NCBI GenBank assembly: GCA_905221605.1
Contig: CAJNDS010002745.1
Location: 571,501 to 635,500, forward strand
Reading direction: 5' to 3'
DNA length: 64,000 bases
DNA from: Symbiodinium natans
Lineage: Eukaryota > Sar > Dinophyceae > Suessiales > Symbiodiniaceae
Made by a program: the position numbers and the translations under genes. This document shows positions 10,284 through 20,932 of this stretch, piece by piece (positions within the stretch are counted from its first letter, which is position 1; each line of letters starts with the position of its first letter). Below the pieces are notes generated by a model, which did no database searches, was not told where the DNA came from, and saw only the letters and a list, made by a program, of their open reading frames with translations.

Positions 10284-10364
10284 TCTCTCAGGCCCCCCGG
10301 CCGACGTGGTCGTGGAGAAGAGGCGGTGCATGTCTTCGACGTCTAAGATGCTCAGGCCATACCT
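10284..10364 (-). CDS. Exon candidate, unknown gene
   Basis: Open minus-strand segment reading RYGLSILDVEDMHRLFSTTT and onward. It looks amphipathic and helical. Splice sites are ambiguous. Confidence 0.4.
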
Positions 10365-10904
10365 TAGGGTTTAGGGCCCAAACCCTAAACCCTAAACCCT
10401 ACACCCTAAACCTTAAACCCCAAACCCTAAACCCTAAACCCTGAGGGCTTCCGGAAGGAAGCCAGGCCAAAGGCCACAAACCACACCCGAAACGCTGCAG
10501 GACACCACCCTGAAGCAGAAAAGCCTCCCGAAACCGAAATTCCTACGGGGTTTAGGGTTTAGGGTTTAGGGTTGGGGGTTGGGAACTCCGGGTATTCAGG
10601 TTTTATGGATTTAGGGATTTCGGAGTTTTGGGGGTTCGGGGTTTTTAGGGACTTCGAAGCTTGGGGATGCTGGGGAGCCCCCTACAGCCTCGACCCACAG
10701 TCCCTCTTGAAACCCTCTGAAGAAGATTCCTGCATGGAGCCATAGCCCTGAGCCTCCTGAACTCCTAAATCCCTAGGGCCCCCTGAACCCCCTGACTGCC
10801 CTAAACCCTGAACCCACCCTAAACCCTAAACCCTAAACCCTAAACACCCTAAACCCTAAACCCTAAACCCCAAATCCCTAAATCCCAAACCCCAAATCCC
10901 TAAA

Positions 10905-10985
10905 CCCCAAAACAATGTCCAGGGCCCAGTCTTCTTGGCCAACCGCCGGAGCTGCACTGCCTCTGAATCCACGCCTGGTTTGGAT
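10905..10985 (-). CDS. Exon candidate, unknown gene
   Basis: One minus-strand frame reads KPGVDSEAVQLRRLAKKTGP; a second frame is also open. Low certainty. Confidence 0.25.
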
Positions 10986-11723
10986 CTGAGGGTTGTTTAG
11001 GGTTTTACGGGCTGAGGGGTTCGGAGTGTTTCGGGGTTTAGGGACCTCGGGGCTAGGGATTGACAAGGTCAACCTTTGGGATACGAGGTGAGACGTGGCT
11101 CTTTCAGCAGCTAACTCTAGATTTAGGAGCCACAGGTTTCGGGCTTAAACTTAGGGTTTGATGAGTTTTTCCGCAAACCCTCGACCCTAAACCCCAACAC
11201 CCTGAAACTCTACGACCGAAACAAGGGCTTCGGGATCGAGTTGCAAGTTGAGAGAATGCACCAACAAGCCGAACGGGCACCCTCCCCCCCATGAACCGTA
11301 AACCCTAAACCCCAACAACCCCAATGAAGGTACACTTTTAAGTAGCTTAGGCCACTCTGAGTCAAGCCCTAGGCCCAAAACCCAAAACCCTAAACCCTAA
11401 ATCCTACTACTTGAGGGGGTGCTGGTGAGGTGTAGGGGGTGAGGGTTGGGGGCCCCCGAGGCCTCAAGAACATCAAGCAACCCGGAAACCCTGAACCCGA
11501 ATCCCCAGCACCCTAGCACGGTTTAGGGTTTAGGGTTTAGGGCTTACGGTAGGGTTTAGGGCTTGACACTCAATCCCAAAACCCTCAGCCTGGAAAGCTC
11601 TTGTAACGCCCAAACAAAACATCGACCCCCAAATCCCTCGACGTGCGGGCCCGGCCCCGTCCAACGCCTCAAAACCTTGAAAGGTCCCTATACGTCCCCC
11701 CTGAACCCTTATGAACCCCAAAC

Positions 11724-11780
11724 CCAAAACCCCAAAACCCCAAAACCCCAAAACCCCAAAACCCCAAAACCCCAAAACCC
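11724..11780 (-). repeat. CCCCAAAA octamer array
   Basis: About seven CCCCAAAA units lead directly into ordinary CCCTAAA units at 11778. The octamer equals the telomere unit of hypotrich ciliates, here as a local variant of the heptamer array. Confidence 0.95.
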
Positions 11781-11825
11781 TAAACCCTAAACCCTAAACC
11801 CTAAACCCTAAACCCTAAACCCTAA

Positions 11826-11945
11826 ACCTATGTCCCGTGCAAGCCCACAGCCATGGACAACATGAAGACCGTGCATCCTGAAGCGAATCCCGGCCTAAGG
11901 TCTCGAGATCAAAGGCTCGGATGAGGGAGTCACCTCAGGCAAAAG
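11826..11945. CDS. Exon-like island, strand ambiguous
   Basis: The + strand reads YVPCKPTAMDNMKTVHPEAN; the minus strand is also open (LRPGFASGCTVFMLSMAVGL). Neither has clear splice sites. By context the minus reading is favoured. Confidence 0.25.
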
Positions 11946-12614
11946 CGATTTGTTTTAGGGTTTAGGGCCTAGGGTTTAGGGTTTCGGGTTTGGGGTTAAG
12001 GTTTGTAGGGAATAGGGCTTAGGCGACAGGGTTTAGGGAGGGTTTGGAGGTTTGGGGAGTTCGTATCGTTCTTTAGTCTATAGAAGTCTGAAAGGTCTCA
12101 TGACATTCGGGCTGGCCCGTCAATATTGGTAACTACATCGTCCACACATGCACCTGATGCACGCGTACGAGTACTGCTTCTTCGGGTGCAGGAGAGGGAC
12201 TGAAGGAATCGTTCAGATTTAGGAGGCAGGGTTGAGAAGCCCTAAACCTTTAACGCGTTTTCGAGCCTTTGGTTAAGTTGCAGACGTATCATGGAGCTCT
12301 TGAGACCGTCGCCCTCTCCACCGCTGAACTTCGCACCTTGAACCCGAGACCCTACGTACACAACAAGTAGGCCAGCCTTTAAAGAATGCTTGGTTGTCCA
12401 GTAACCTGGGAGAACTAAAGGTTAACCTTTAGGATTACAAGGGGATGATCTTACCCCAAAAAGGTTGAAGGTTACCTACTCTACTACGAGGAATGTAAGG
12501 GACCATATTCTCAAAGGACAATGTAACTACCCTTACTGAAGCTGGGCAACCCGCCTGCAAGCGATCCAGCCTGGCATCTTGAGGACTTTTTGTTTTCAGG
12601 GCTCAGGGCTTATG

Positions 12615-12748
12615 GCTTTAGGGCTTTAGGGCTTTAGGGCTTTAGGGCTTTAGGGCTTTAGGGCTTTAGGGCTTTAGGGCTTTAGGGCTTTAGGGCTTTA
12701 GGGCTTTAGGGCTTTAGGGCTTTAGGGCTTTAGGGCTTTAGGGCTTTA
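12615..12748 (+). repeat. CTTTAGGG octamer array
   Basis: Nearly 17 consecutive CTTTAGGG units, a telomere heptamer with one inserted C, with almost no deviation. This shows recent amplification of a variant unit. Confidence 0.97.
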
Positions 12749-13572
12749 AGGTTTAGTGTTTAGAGCTTTAGGGTTTAGACTTCTAGGGTTGAGGGTTTTA
12801 GAATTCTGGGGTTTAGGGGCGCGTGGGAGCTGGCCGCGTTGACAGCTTTGAGGTTTGGCCTGAGGATGCCTGAGGGCCTTTTTTCTTAAGTGCATATTCA
12901 TCTTTTTGTATGTACAAACCCTAAACCCTAAACCCTAATCCCTAAACCCTAAAACCTTGACCCTAAACCCTAAACCCGAAACCCTAAACCCTAAACCCTA
13001 ACCCCCTTTTTTGGTGGGATCTCGACGCAATGACTACCGAGCACATCACCAGGGATCACCGGGATCACTCGGGCTCCATGAACATAGGGTTTAGGGTTTT
13101 CAAGAGACAACCCTAAACCCTAAATCCTCAATCCTAAACCCTCAACCCTTATGACGGACCTACGGACCTTACGGGTACTGCAGGGGCCGCTAGCATAGGG
13201 GAGCAAGATTGAGGGCCACTTTCTCGGAGTCCCTCCTGAACACCCTTTTAAAGGATTCAGCGTTCAAGGTGTAGGGTTTAGGGTTTAGGGTTTCGGGTTT
13301 AGGGCTTCAGGCTTTAGGGCTTTAGGACTTTAGGGCTTAGGCTCTAGGGTTTAGGGCTGAGGGTTTAATTAGGGTTTAGGGTGCATGGATGGCAGCTCCT
13401 AGGACAGCATTATTTCAGAGCCCGGAGAAATTCCTGTCTTTGGAACTTTAAGGAAGGCCCTAAGCCGCAGCAGCCCTAAGCCCCAAACGGGCTTAGGGTT
13501 TAGGGTTTAGGGTTTAGGATTTAGGGCTTAGGGTTTAGGGTTGCCCTACACCCCAAACCCCCAAGCCCCGTC

Positions 13573-13644
13573 TTTCTTATGGAGGCGTTCTCTCGAGCGC
13601 CGAGGATCCACTCTTTGCACTTCAGGGTTCGAGGGCCCCACGTC
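13573..13644 (-). CDS. Exon candidate, unknown gene
   Basis: After a GATTTCAG acceptor the minus strand reads TWGPRTLKCKEWILGARENA and ends at a GA donor-like site (AGAAA|GACGGG). The composition is protein-like. No family recognised. Confidence 0.5.
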
Positions 13645-13766
13645 CTGAAATCGGCAAACCGCAGAACCCTTGAGTTTAGGGTTTAGGGTTTAGGGTTTAG
13701 GGTTTAGGGTTTAGGGTTTAGGGTTTAGGGTTTAGGGGTGTAGCTCACCAACCCGGGGTCCCTTAC

Positions 13767-13827
13767 CGCAGCCCGACCATGCCTGATTCTCAATGAAGGA
13801 CGCGCGCATACGCGACAGGCCACCCGT
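13767..13827 (-). CDS. Exon candidate, unknown gene
   Basis: A 61-nt segment bounded by a GGTTCAG acceptor and a consensus donor, GCTGCG|GTAAGG. It reads TGGLSRMRASFIENQAWSGC. One of the best-defined exons outside the two joined genes. Confidence 0.55.
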
Positions 13828-14257
13828 CTGAACCTTGAATTAGGGTTTAGGGTTTTAGGGTTTAGGGTTTAGGGTTTAAGTTTTAGGTTTTCGGGTTTAG
13901 GGTCTAGGGTTTAGGGTTTAGGGTTTTAGGGTTTCAGGGTTTAGGGTGTATTCGGGAAGAAGTTCGGGACAAGTCCGGGACGTTCTGGGTTCACAGGGTT
14001 CAGGGTTTAAGGGCTTCAGGGTGCCAGATTTTTCAAGCTTTACGCAAACCCCAAACCCTAAACCCTAAACCCTAGTCAAAAACAGGCTCAGGGCTAGGGG
14101 GGCGCGTTAAGTCATCCAGAACAGTCCCTGAAGCCCTCGACCCTCCGACCTAAACCAGAAAGGGCCAAGTAGTTCTAGGGTCTAGAATCCTCACCCTAAA
14201 ACCTAAACCCTAAACCCAGGGTTCTAGGTCTCTAGGCTTCTAGGATTCGAGGGCCCG

Positions 14258-14300
14258 CCTGGATGAGCGTGGTCATGCGCAAAGGCGACATGACCTCGGA
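14258..14300 (-). CDS. Exon candidate, unknown gene
   Basis: The minus-strand frame reads SEVMSPLRMTTLIQAGP. The + strand is also open (AWMSVVMRKGDMTSE). Splice sites are unclear. Confidence 0.25.
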
Positions 14301-14780
14301 AGTTTAAGGTTTAGGGCTTAGGATGTAGGGAGTTAGTGCAAGGCTTCTACAAAACTCATGTTCGATTGAACTCCAAAACCCGATCAGCTCACAAGCCATA
14401 ACGAAATGTGGTATTGCAAGCCCTTTTCATGCCAACCCTACATTTCAACTCTGCAAACACTCTAGAGCCCCAATCACCACCCCATAACCCCTAAACCCTT
14501 TCAGCGATAACCAAGGAATGAAAAAACAACACGGTCCAACGCTACTAATTATTCTACAAACCAAGCAAACCCTAAACCTTAAACCTCAAATCCTAAACCT
14601 AACAAAGCTCAAACCCTAAACCCACAAAGCTCATAAGGGTCCATGTAATTACCCATAGAGTATATACCTGGGCCCTAGAGCTACTACATAGGAACCACAG
14701 TGGGACCCAAGTACACACCCTAAACCCTAAACCAAAACCCCAAAACCCTAATCTGTGGGTATATGGACCCCTCGGGAAAC

Positions 14781-14847
14781 TTGCGCGCCTGCAATCGCTT
14801 CGGCGAGCCCCAGTTGGAGAGGATGTTCAGCTTCCAGTACGGGGCCT
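14781..14847 (-). CDS. Exon candidate, unknown gene
   Basis: After TTCAG the minus strand reads APYWKLNILSNWGSPKRLQA, ending at a GTTTCC donor-like site. The W-x-L-x-I-x-SNWG pattern resembles beta-strand modules of SUN or jelly-roll type, but this is only an impression. Confidence 0.45.
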
Positions 14848-15411
14848 CTGAACCCTAAACCCTAAACCCTAAACCCTAAACCCTACACCCTAAACCCTAA
14901 ACCCTAAACCCTAAACCCTAAACCCTTTGCGGCATGTAGGGTTCACAGGGATTTCAGGCTTGGGGCTTGGAGTTGGCTCAGGGTTTAGGGTTGGGAGTTA
15001 TGTCTTTTTTGGTTTCGGGTCTAAGGCTCAGGGCTAAGGCTCTAGGGTTTGGGCTCTGAAGGCTTTAGGAACAACTTTCAGGGCCTAATATAGGGGTCAG
15101 AAAACTTACTAACAGTATTCCCTTTTGGTCTCTTTATATGTATACCACAAAACTCTGATTTTTCAGGCCCCTATATTAGGACCTTTCAGGGCATTTTTTG
15201 TTAAGGATTTGCGGGTGTAGGGCACTTGCAGGCCCAGGTCTTAATTCTGACTAGGTCAGAGATCGCCGCTGAGTGGCGAGACAAAACCCTGAACCCTAAA
15301 CCCTGAACCCAAAACCCTAAACCCTTAAACCCTTAAACCCTTAAACCCTAAACCCTAAACCCTAAACCCTAAACCCTAAACCCTAAACCCTAAACCCCCC
15401 CCCCCCCCCCC

Positions 15412-15467
15412 AGTTGGCGCTCCTCCGGGGGTGGCGTGCACGGCGCCAAGACCGACTCCAAGGTGAT
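15412..15467 (-). CDS. Exon candidate next to poly-C
   Basis: After an AACTCAG acceptor the minus strand reads ITLESVLAPCTPPPEERQL and runs into a 17-base poly-G (poly-C on +, 15395-15411). The + strand is also open, with the poly-C as a possible pyrimidine tract, so strand is not certain. Confidence 0.35.
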
Positions 15468-16060
15468 CTGAGTTTAGGATTCAGGGTTGAGGGCGAAGTT
15501 GAGGATGTGCAGCCCTAGGGTTTAGGGTTTAGGGTTTAGGGTTTAGGGTTTAGGGTTTAGGGTTTAGGGTTTAGGGTTTAGGGTTTAGGGTTTAGGGTTT
15601 CGGCCGCTGAGGGCTTTCAAGATGGAGGGATCTGGGCCCTAGGGCTCCAGGGCTCTAGGATTCGGGCCAAAGGGCGACAAGACACAGCCGAACCTCAAAG
15701 CTTCTAAGGGGATCCCTGTCATAAACCCCTAATAGTAATAGTAGGATTACCCTAAACCCTAAACCCTAAACCCTAAACCCTAAAAGATTCCCTTAGAATA
15801 AGGACCCCAATGAGGTACCCCGATTTTTTTCCGGAAACCTCCCCAAGTAATTAGGGCTGTAAGAGCTCGGAGCCTGGTCCGCAGTCATCTGATATAGATT
15901 AGATAATTCTTGTCAACTAAAGTAATGGCCACTCAGAGGTCCCTACTTGTAAACCCCAAACCGCAAACCCAAACCCCAAATCCCAAACCTTAAGCCCCAA
16001 ACCCTAAACCCCAAACCCTACACCCCAAGCCCTAAACCCCAAAAAAACCTTAAACCCTGA

Positions 16061-16106
16061 ACCCCCCTCCCCCCCCCCCCCCCCCCCCAAAAAAAAAAAA
16101 AAAACA
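16061..16106 (+). repeat. Poly-C / poly-A tract
   Basis: About 28 C (one T) followed by 16 A. Homopolymer junction; no coding meaning. Confidence 0.9.
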
Positions 16107-16110
16107 AAAC

Positions 16111-16193
16111 GGCAAAGTGCGGAGTTGCCAGCCTTGCCGTCCTTTGGCACGAGATCCTCGCTGAGCTTCTGCGCCTCTGGTGTGAGTTTGTCA
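16111..16193 (-). CDS. Exon candidate, unknown gene
   Basis: Open minus-strand segment reading SDKLTPEAQKLSEDLVPKDG then KAGNSAL. A GC donor (GGCAAG|GCTGGC) could end it early. Hydrophilic and helix-prone. No family recognised. Confidence 0.45.
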
Positions 16194-16434
16194 CTTACCA
16201 AGGGAAGAAAGGGTTTAGGGTTTAGGGTTTAGGGTTTGGGGTTTAGGGTTTAGGGTTTAGGGTTTCGGGTTTGGGGTTTGGGGTTTAGGGTTCGGGTTTA
16301 GGGTTTAGGGTTCAGGGTTCAGGGTTTAGGGTTCAGGGTTTGAGGTCGGCACCCTAGAGGTGCAGGTTATCCGGGCCCTTGAGTGGGTCATAAGTTGTAT
16401 TCTCTGGGTTCTACTACAATTCCCGTACAGAGGC

Positions 16435-16547
16435 TATACTTACGGTAGTTGCCCAATACCTGGCCCAAAAAAGTTCGAACTTTTCTTTTAGTAGGGGTTT
16501 AGCTTACCCAAAAAGTTTAAAGTTCACCTATTGGGCTCCTAAGTATA
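16435..16547. mobile_element. MITE-like element, family A
   Basis: About 113 bp, ends TATACTTACGG...TTGCCCAATACC and CCTATTGGGCTCCTAAGTATA, with a core nearly identical to the copy at 8482-8591 (CTTTTCTTTTAGTAGGGGTT). Confidence 0.75.
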
Positions 16548-17048
16548 AGATTTACTTGGCCCCTGTACTCGTAGGCCTTGCTCACAAAGAGTGTGCTGCA
16601 AGGATGGATTCTCTGGCTACACTGCCGCAGAGAGGCTTGAGGGAGGGGAAACCCTAAACCCCAAACCCTAAACCCCGAACCCCACACCCTGAACCCTAAA
16701 CCCTAAACCCTAAACCGTAAACCGTAAACCGTAAACCCTAAACCCTAAACCCTAAACCATAAGCTTAAGTGACCAAGGACTTGGAGCCAAAGCTGCAGCA
16801 CTTCTCACAAAACCATGGCCTTGTGGTTTGTGGGGTTTGGTTTTTACGGCTTAGGGGTTTGAGGGTTTAAGAGGTTCTTTCGAGTTACAGGGCTTTTGAG
16901 TTCTTTTTAGGGCTTTAGGGATTGTAGGGTTTGAGGGTTGCAGGGTCTTACGTCTTGGGGTAGCTACATGGTCCCTTAGTATGGACCCTCAACAATAAAC
17001 CCTTAACTCTGAACCCTAAATCCTAAACAACCCTAAGCCCTTAGCATG

Positions 17049-17221
17049 CTCCCAAGAAGGCCAAGATACTCGCTTAGAGGATCTTTACCCAAACACAAGG
17101 GTACGACCTTTGGGAGGGCAGTGATGCTTCGGCTGTGAAAGGCTCGGCACGAAGTTGCCGGGATCTCCCCTCGACGCCAGTTTGGCCTTTCGCTCTCGAA
17201 CTCCAGGCCGTACACCCAGCC
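17049..17221 (-). CDS. Exon candidate, unknown gene
   Basis: A ~55-codon open minus-strand stretch, one of the longest island ORFs: WVYGLEFESERPNWRRGEIP and onward through CRAFHSRSITALPKVV. No family recognised; boundaries unclear. Confidence 0.4.
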
Positions 17222-17316
17222 AGCATGACCCTAAACCCTAAACCCTAAACCCTAAACCCTAAACCCTAAACCCTAAACCCTAAACCCTAAACCCTCAACC
17301 CTACACCCTACTCTAC

Positions 17317-17402
17317 CGACAGCCGGATTTGTGCGGGAGTCGGCACATCGGCAACCGGAGCAACGTCGATCTCCTGCTGCGGCTGATGACCCCGGCGGCC
17401 GG
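17317..17402 (-). CDS. Exon candidate, unknown gene
   Basis: 86 nt between a TGTCTTGCAG acceptor and a TGTCG|GTAGAG donor, reading GRRGHQPQQEIDVAPVADVP then TPAQIRLS, exactly 28 whole codons after two leading bases. Low-complexity P/V/D-rich linker type. Both splice sites are near consensus. Confidence 0.55.
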
Positions 17403-17478
17403 CTGCAAGACAAACTGACAAAGCCGTGGGCTTAGGGCTTAGGGCTTAGGGCTTAGGGTTTAGGGTTTAGGGTTTAGG

Positions 17479-17516
17479 TGAAGCTCCCACTGCTCGTGAT
17501 CTGCGAAGTCCTTCAC
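17479..17516 (-). CDS. Exon candidate, unknown gene
   Basis: A CGTGTTGCAG acceptor (actual splice before GTGAAG) is followed by VKDFADHEQWELH. The coding frame runs straight into a CCTAAACCC block. Confidence 0.45.
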
Positions 17517-17759
17517 CTGCAACACGCCGGAACAACCTTTGCGGAAAATCACCAGTTTAGCATGGGTTCCCCAACTACCCCCTCTATACAACCCCCCCCC
17601 CCCCTCCCCCAGGTTCACCCTGAAATGCCCTTAATTAGGGATAATTGCCCCTGAATCGCGTGAACTATGGGAGGAACAACCCAAGTTTAGGGTTTAGGGT
17701 TTAGGGTTTAGGGTTTAGGGTTTAGGGTTTAGGGTTTAGGGCTAGGTGAGGTGTGGGGC

Positions 17760-17832
17760 TTCGCAAGGCAGACTCTGGAGGAGACTCAGAGGATCCCAGC
17801 CTCCGTCGAGCACCAGGCCGGTGGCGGGTGAT
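17760..17832 (-). CDS. Exon candidate, unknown gene
   Basis: A CTCTCTGCAG acceptor is followed by ITRHRPGARRRLGSSESPPE and onward. Basic then serine/proline-rich. No donor fixed. Confidence 0.4.
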
Positions 17833-18929
17833 CTGCAGAGAGTGGGTTTAGGGTTTAGGGTTTAGGGTTTAGGGTTTAGGGTTGAGGGTAGGGCTTAAGG
17901 TTTAGGGTTTGGGGTTGGGGTTTTAGGGTTCAGGGGCTTAGGTGATGTTTGTGGGCAGGGACACAGGCATAGTGTAGGGTGCAGGGTTCGCGGTTGGAAG
18001 TTCGGAAATTATAGGGTATTTCAGGGAGCGGGGTTTAATTCAAGAGGGGTATGTAACTAATGCAAGGTTTGCTAATACTCCCCCCCCCGGACCCTACAAA
18101 GAAAGTTGGGATTTAGGGGTTAAGGGTTTTGGGGGAAAGTGATGGCTCTATACTCACCAGGGAAAGCCAGCAAGCGCTGCAAAAAAAAAAATGGTAGATC
18201 TCATTTTCAGGGCCACGTGAAATATTCACAGAGGCTTCCCTAAAACACACAACCCTAAGGCCGAAACCCTAAACCCTAAACCCTAAACCCTAAACCCTAA
18301 ACCCTAAACCCTAAACCCTAAACCCTAAACCCTAAACCCTAAACCCTTGCAACCCTGAACCCTAACCCTAAAGCCCAACCCTAAACCCCAAAGTCACAGA
18401 TCTTAGGATGAAGGGTAGACCAGGTTGCCCGTTGCGGCACACGAATGCTGAGGCCCGCACTGGGATGGTGCCTCAGTGCAGGCATTCACATCTTGGCAAT
18501 TGTTGGCCTGTAAACACTTAAACCTCCTTTAGGGTTCAGGGTTTAGGGCCCCTAAACCCCAAAACCCCTAATTAAACCCCAAATCCCTAAACTTAACCCG
18601 AAACCCTAAACCCCATGAAGACCTCAAGCATACTTTCGTCCTTGGGCACCCACGAACCCAAAATCAGAGCCCCTGGGAGACTGGAGGACCGAAGCGCCTG
18701 AGATTCCTTGGGCGTCAAGGGGGGGGAGGAGGGGGGGGGGGCCGTCGCATGACACCACTAAACCCCTAACCCTAAGAACTCGAAGAAGACCAAGCGCTAA
18801 ACAGCACCCAGAAAAAAAAAGTGCCAAGAAATAAACTCGTGAACGGAAGGTGCCAGCTCAGAAAAAGGTAGAGTCTGAGGGTTTACCCTAAACCCTTCAG
18901 CCGAAACCCTGAACCCTGAGTCCCTAAAC

Positions 18930-19029
18930 CTTGGAATGCTCCCCGTTAGACTGACAGTCCTTAATAGGGAATATAAAAGGGGTACTAGAATCCCGATTAA
19001 GGACTGTTAGTATAAGGGGAACATCCCAA
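18930..19029. mobile_element. MITE-like element, family B
   Basis: About 100 bp. The right end TAAGGACTGTTAGTATAAGG continuing to CATCCCAA mirrors the left end CTTGGAATGCTCCCC...CTGACAGTCCTTA. It is flanked directly by CCTAAAC on both sides. Confidence 0.75.
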
Positions 19030-19775
19030 CCTAAACCCGACATCCCATTCCCATGGATCAAGCCACGAAACCTCAGGAACTCTGCCGCGATCCGGGTAGG
19101 GACACCCCTAAACCCAACCCAAACCCCAAAACTCTTGAAATCCAAAAGCCCAAAAGAAATATACACAAAAAAGAGATCAGCACAAAATGGAAAATAGCAA
19201 AATAAGCAACTGAAAGCCCCTGAAGCGCAACATCTCCATCTCTCATCCCCACTCGCCACTCGCCTCTCATCTCCCTATCGAGGTCTGTAAACCCGGAACT
19301 CTCTGAGGGCTGAGGGTTTAGGGTTTAGGTAGGTCTTAGGGTTTAGGGTTTAGGGTTTAGGGTTTAGGGTTTAGGGTTTAGGGTTTAGGGTTTAGGGTTT
19401 AGGGTTTAGGGTTTAGGGTTTAGGTAGGGCTTAGGGTTTAGGGTTTAGGGTCCCGATTACTCAACATTCCATGGAAAGCTGATAGCACACTAAGCCTGCA
19501 GTCTAAAGCCCCACAAGTACCGGTTTTTGGGGGAGGTGTCTTACTGGTTCGTAGTAGTGAAATAGAGTTTGGGGGCTTGGGATTCATTGCGTTTACGGCT
19601 TGTGATCCTCAGGCCTTTACTAGGGTCTTGGTTTGTATTCGGGTGTCTTACAGGTGCTTCACATGAAAATTCGGTGCCGTCCCTTAAATAAACCCTAACC
19701 CTGAATCCTACACCCTCAGCCCTAAACCCGAAAGTTCTGTGTCGGGCTTGGGGCTTCCCACGTGCAATCCACAGC

Positions 19776-19851
19776 CCTGAGCCCGCTGTGGACCCTGACA
19801 TCATCTGCTTGATGCGCCCCATCGACACCAGGAAGTTCTCGACCCTCAGGC
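19776..19851 (-). CDS. Exon candidate, unknown gene
   Basis: Open minus-strand segment reading LRVENFLVSMGRIKQMMSGS. Helical. It may be near the EF-hand-like exons at 19980-20355. Confidence 0.45.
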
Positions 19852-19979
19852 TCAGGGGCTTAGGACTTCGGACCCTAAACCCTAAACCCTAAACCCTAAA
19901 CCCTAAATCCTAAACCCTAAACCCTAAACCCTGAAGCCCAGGCTTCGGGCTTAGGAGGCTTTGGGTGTAACGTGGAGGC

Positions 19980-20026
19980 TTGTGCTTGCTGCATCCGCCG
20001 AACCAGGGCAAGAAATTCAAAAAATG
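19980..20026 (-). CDS. Exon candidate with EF-hand F-helix motif
   Basis: The acceptor AG is supplied by the end of a TTTAG telomere-like unit. The segment reads FFEFLALVRRMQQAQ and ends at a GC donor-like site (CACAA|GCCTCC). F-E-F-L-A-L-V is typical of the end of an EF-hand loop and the F helix. It lies just downstream of the loop-like exon at 20323-20355, but the two do not join in a clean phase, so an exon may be missing. Confidence 0.5.
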
Positions 20027-20127
20027 CTAAACCCTAAACCCTAAACCCTAAACCCTAAACCCTAAACCCTAAACCCTAAGCCCTAAGCCCTAAGCCCTAA
20101 GCCCTAAACCCTAAACCCTAACCCTTA

Positions 20128-20540
20128 ACCGGCCCTCGTCCACATGTGGGAGGGGGGGCTGCATCGATTTGCAGTGAAAGAAAGATTTAATGAAGCACAC
20201 ACATCTTTGGGACAGCCGTCGACCCTGACGGTTTAGGGTTTAATTATGGTTTCAGGTTTAGGGTTTAGGGTTTCTGGTTTAGGGTTTAGGGTTTAGGCCT
20301 AGGGTTTAGTGTTCAGGGTTTCGTCCACGCAGCGGCCATCTCCCTTACAATCGACCTGAAACCCTAAACCCTTAACCCTCAAGCCTAAATCCTAAACCAA
20401 ACCACAAACCCTAAACCCTAAACCGGCCCTCGTCCACATGTGGGAGGGGGTGCTGCATTGATTTGCAGTGAAAGAGAGACTTTTTATGAAGCATACACAT
20501 CTTTGGGACAGCCGTCGACCCTGACGGTTTAGGGTTTAAT
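20128..20540. repeat. Direct duplication of a ~117-bp unit
   Basis: 20128-20244 and 20422-20540 are near-identical (starting ACCGGCCCTCGTCCACATGT, ending GACGGTTTAGGGTTTAATT). Each is flanked by CCCTAAA on the left and TTTAGGG on the right, so the copied unit included its telomere-like borders. The exon-like 20323-20355 lies between them. Confidence 0.9.
20323..20355 (-). CDS. Exon candidate with EF-hand loop-like motif
   Basis: TTTCAG acceptor, 33 nt in phase 0, reading VDCKGDGRCVD, ending at a GA donor (GGAC|GAAACC). D-C-K-G-D-G-R-C resembles the first eight positions of an EF-hand loop with K in place of the usual acidic position 3. Confidence 0.45.
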
Positions 20541-20763
20541 TGGGGTTTAGGGTTTCGGGTTTAGGGTTGAAGGTTTAGGATGTAGGGTTGAAAGTTTAGG
20601 GTTTAGGGTTTCTGGTTTAGGGTTGACGGGTGAGATATTGGCATCATCTGCATGCTTGGACAGGCACATGTTAGGGCTCAGGGTCTTGGGTTTTGGGCTT
20701 AGCCGGGCCTCTTTGTTCAGGGGGCCAAATTCAAACGAGATTGTGGATCTCGATGGAAACGAT

Positions 20764-20815
20764 TTAGACCCTACTTAGAAGCTCTTTTGACTTATTAAGT
20801 CTACTTAGTAGGACA
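20764..20815 (-). repeat. Family G short repeat
   Basis: About 40 bp (minus: TACTAAGTAGACTTAATAAG, then TCAAAAGAGCTTCTAAGTA) matching 35947-35989 in the opposite orientation, with related copies at 46794-46850, 31553-31655 and 34323-34500. Confidence 0.6.
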
Positions 20816-20854
20816 CAAAAAACAACCCCAAACCCGAAACCCTAAACCCGAAAC

Positions 20855-20932
20855 CTTGCAAGGGTCCAGGCGGGATCTCCTGATCGTTCTCAGAGAACAG
20901 GTGCTTCCAGCCCTTCCGCGGGCTTAGATTAA
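20855..20932 (-). CDS. Exon candidate, unknown gene
   Basis: After a TAATCTAAG acceptor the minus strand reads PRKGWKHLFSENDQEIPPGP then LQ, closing at a good donor, TGCAAG|GTTTCG. No family recognised. Confidence 0.5.

Larger units (their letters stand above)
7600..12000. repeat. Interstitial telomere-like block cluster, region 3
   Basis: Blocks: C 7660-7705, G 7826-7897, C 8279-8336, G 8428-8480, C 9077-9107, G 9241-9365, C 9777-9810, G 9924-9972, C 10377-10443, G 10550-10572, C 10812-10870, C 11778-11828. The stretches 8600-8930 and 11080-11560 hold only degenerate heptamers and scraps of short elements. Confidence 0.95.
12000..20130. repeat. Interstitial telomere-like block cluster, region 4
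   Basis: Blocks: C 12917-13005, G 13281-13380, G 13495-13535, G 13674-13737, G 13835-13950, C 14053-14072, C 14852-14930, C 15325-15394, G 15519-15600, C 15752-15785, G 16210-16345, C 16650-16760, C 17229-17310, G 17430-17478, G 17687-17740, G 17846-17885, C 18263-18347, G 19312-19450, C 19873-19932, C 20029-20125. Islands at 12000-12600, 15600-15960 and 18350-18900 show no exon or element I can support beyond short repeat scraps. Confidence 0.95.
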
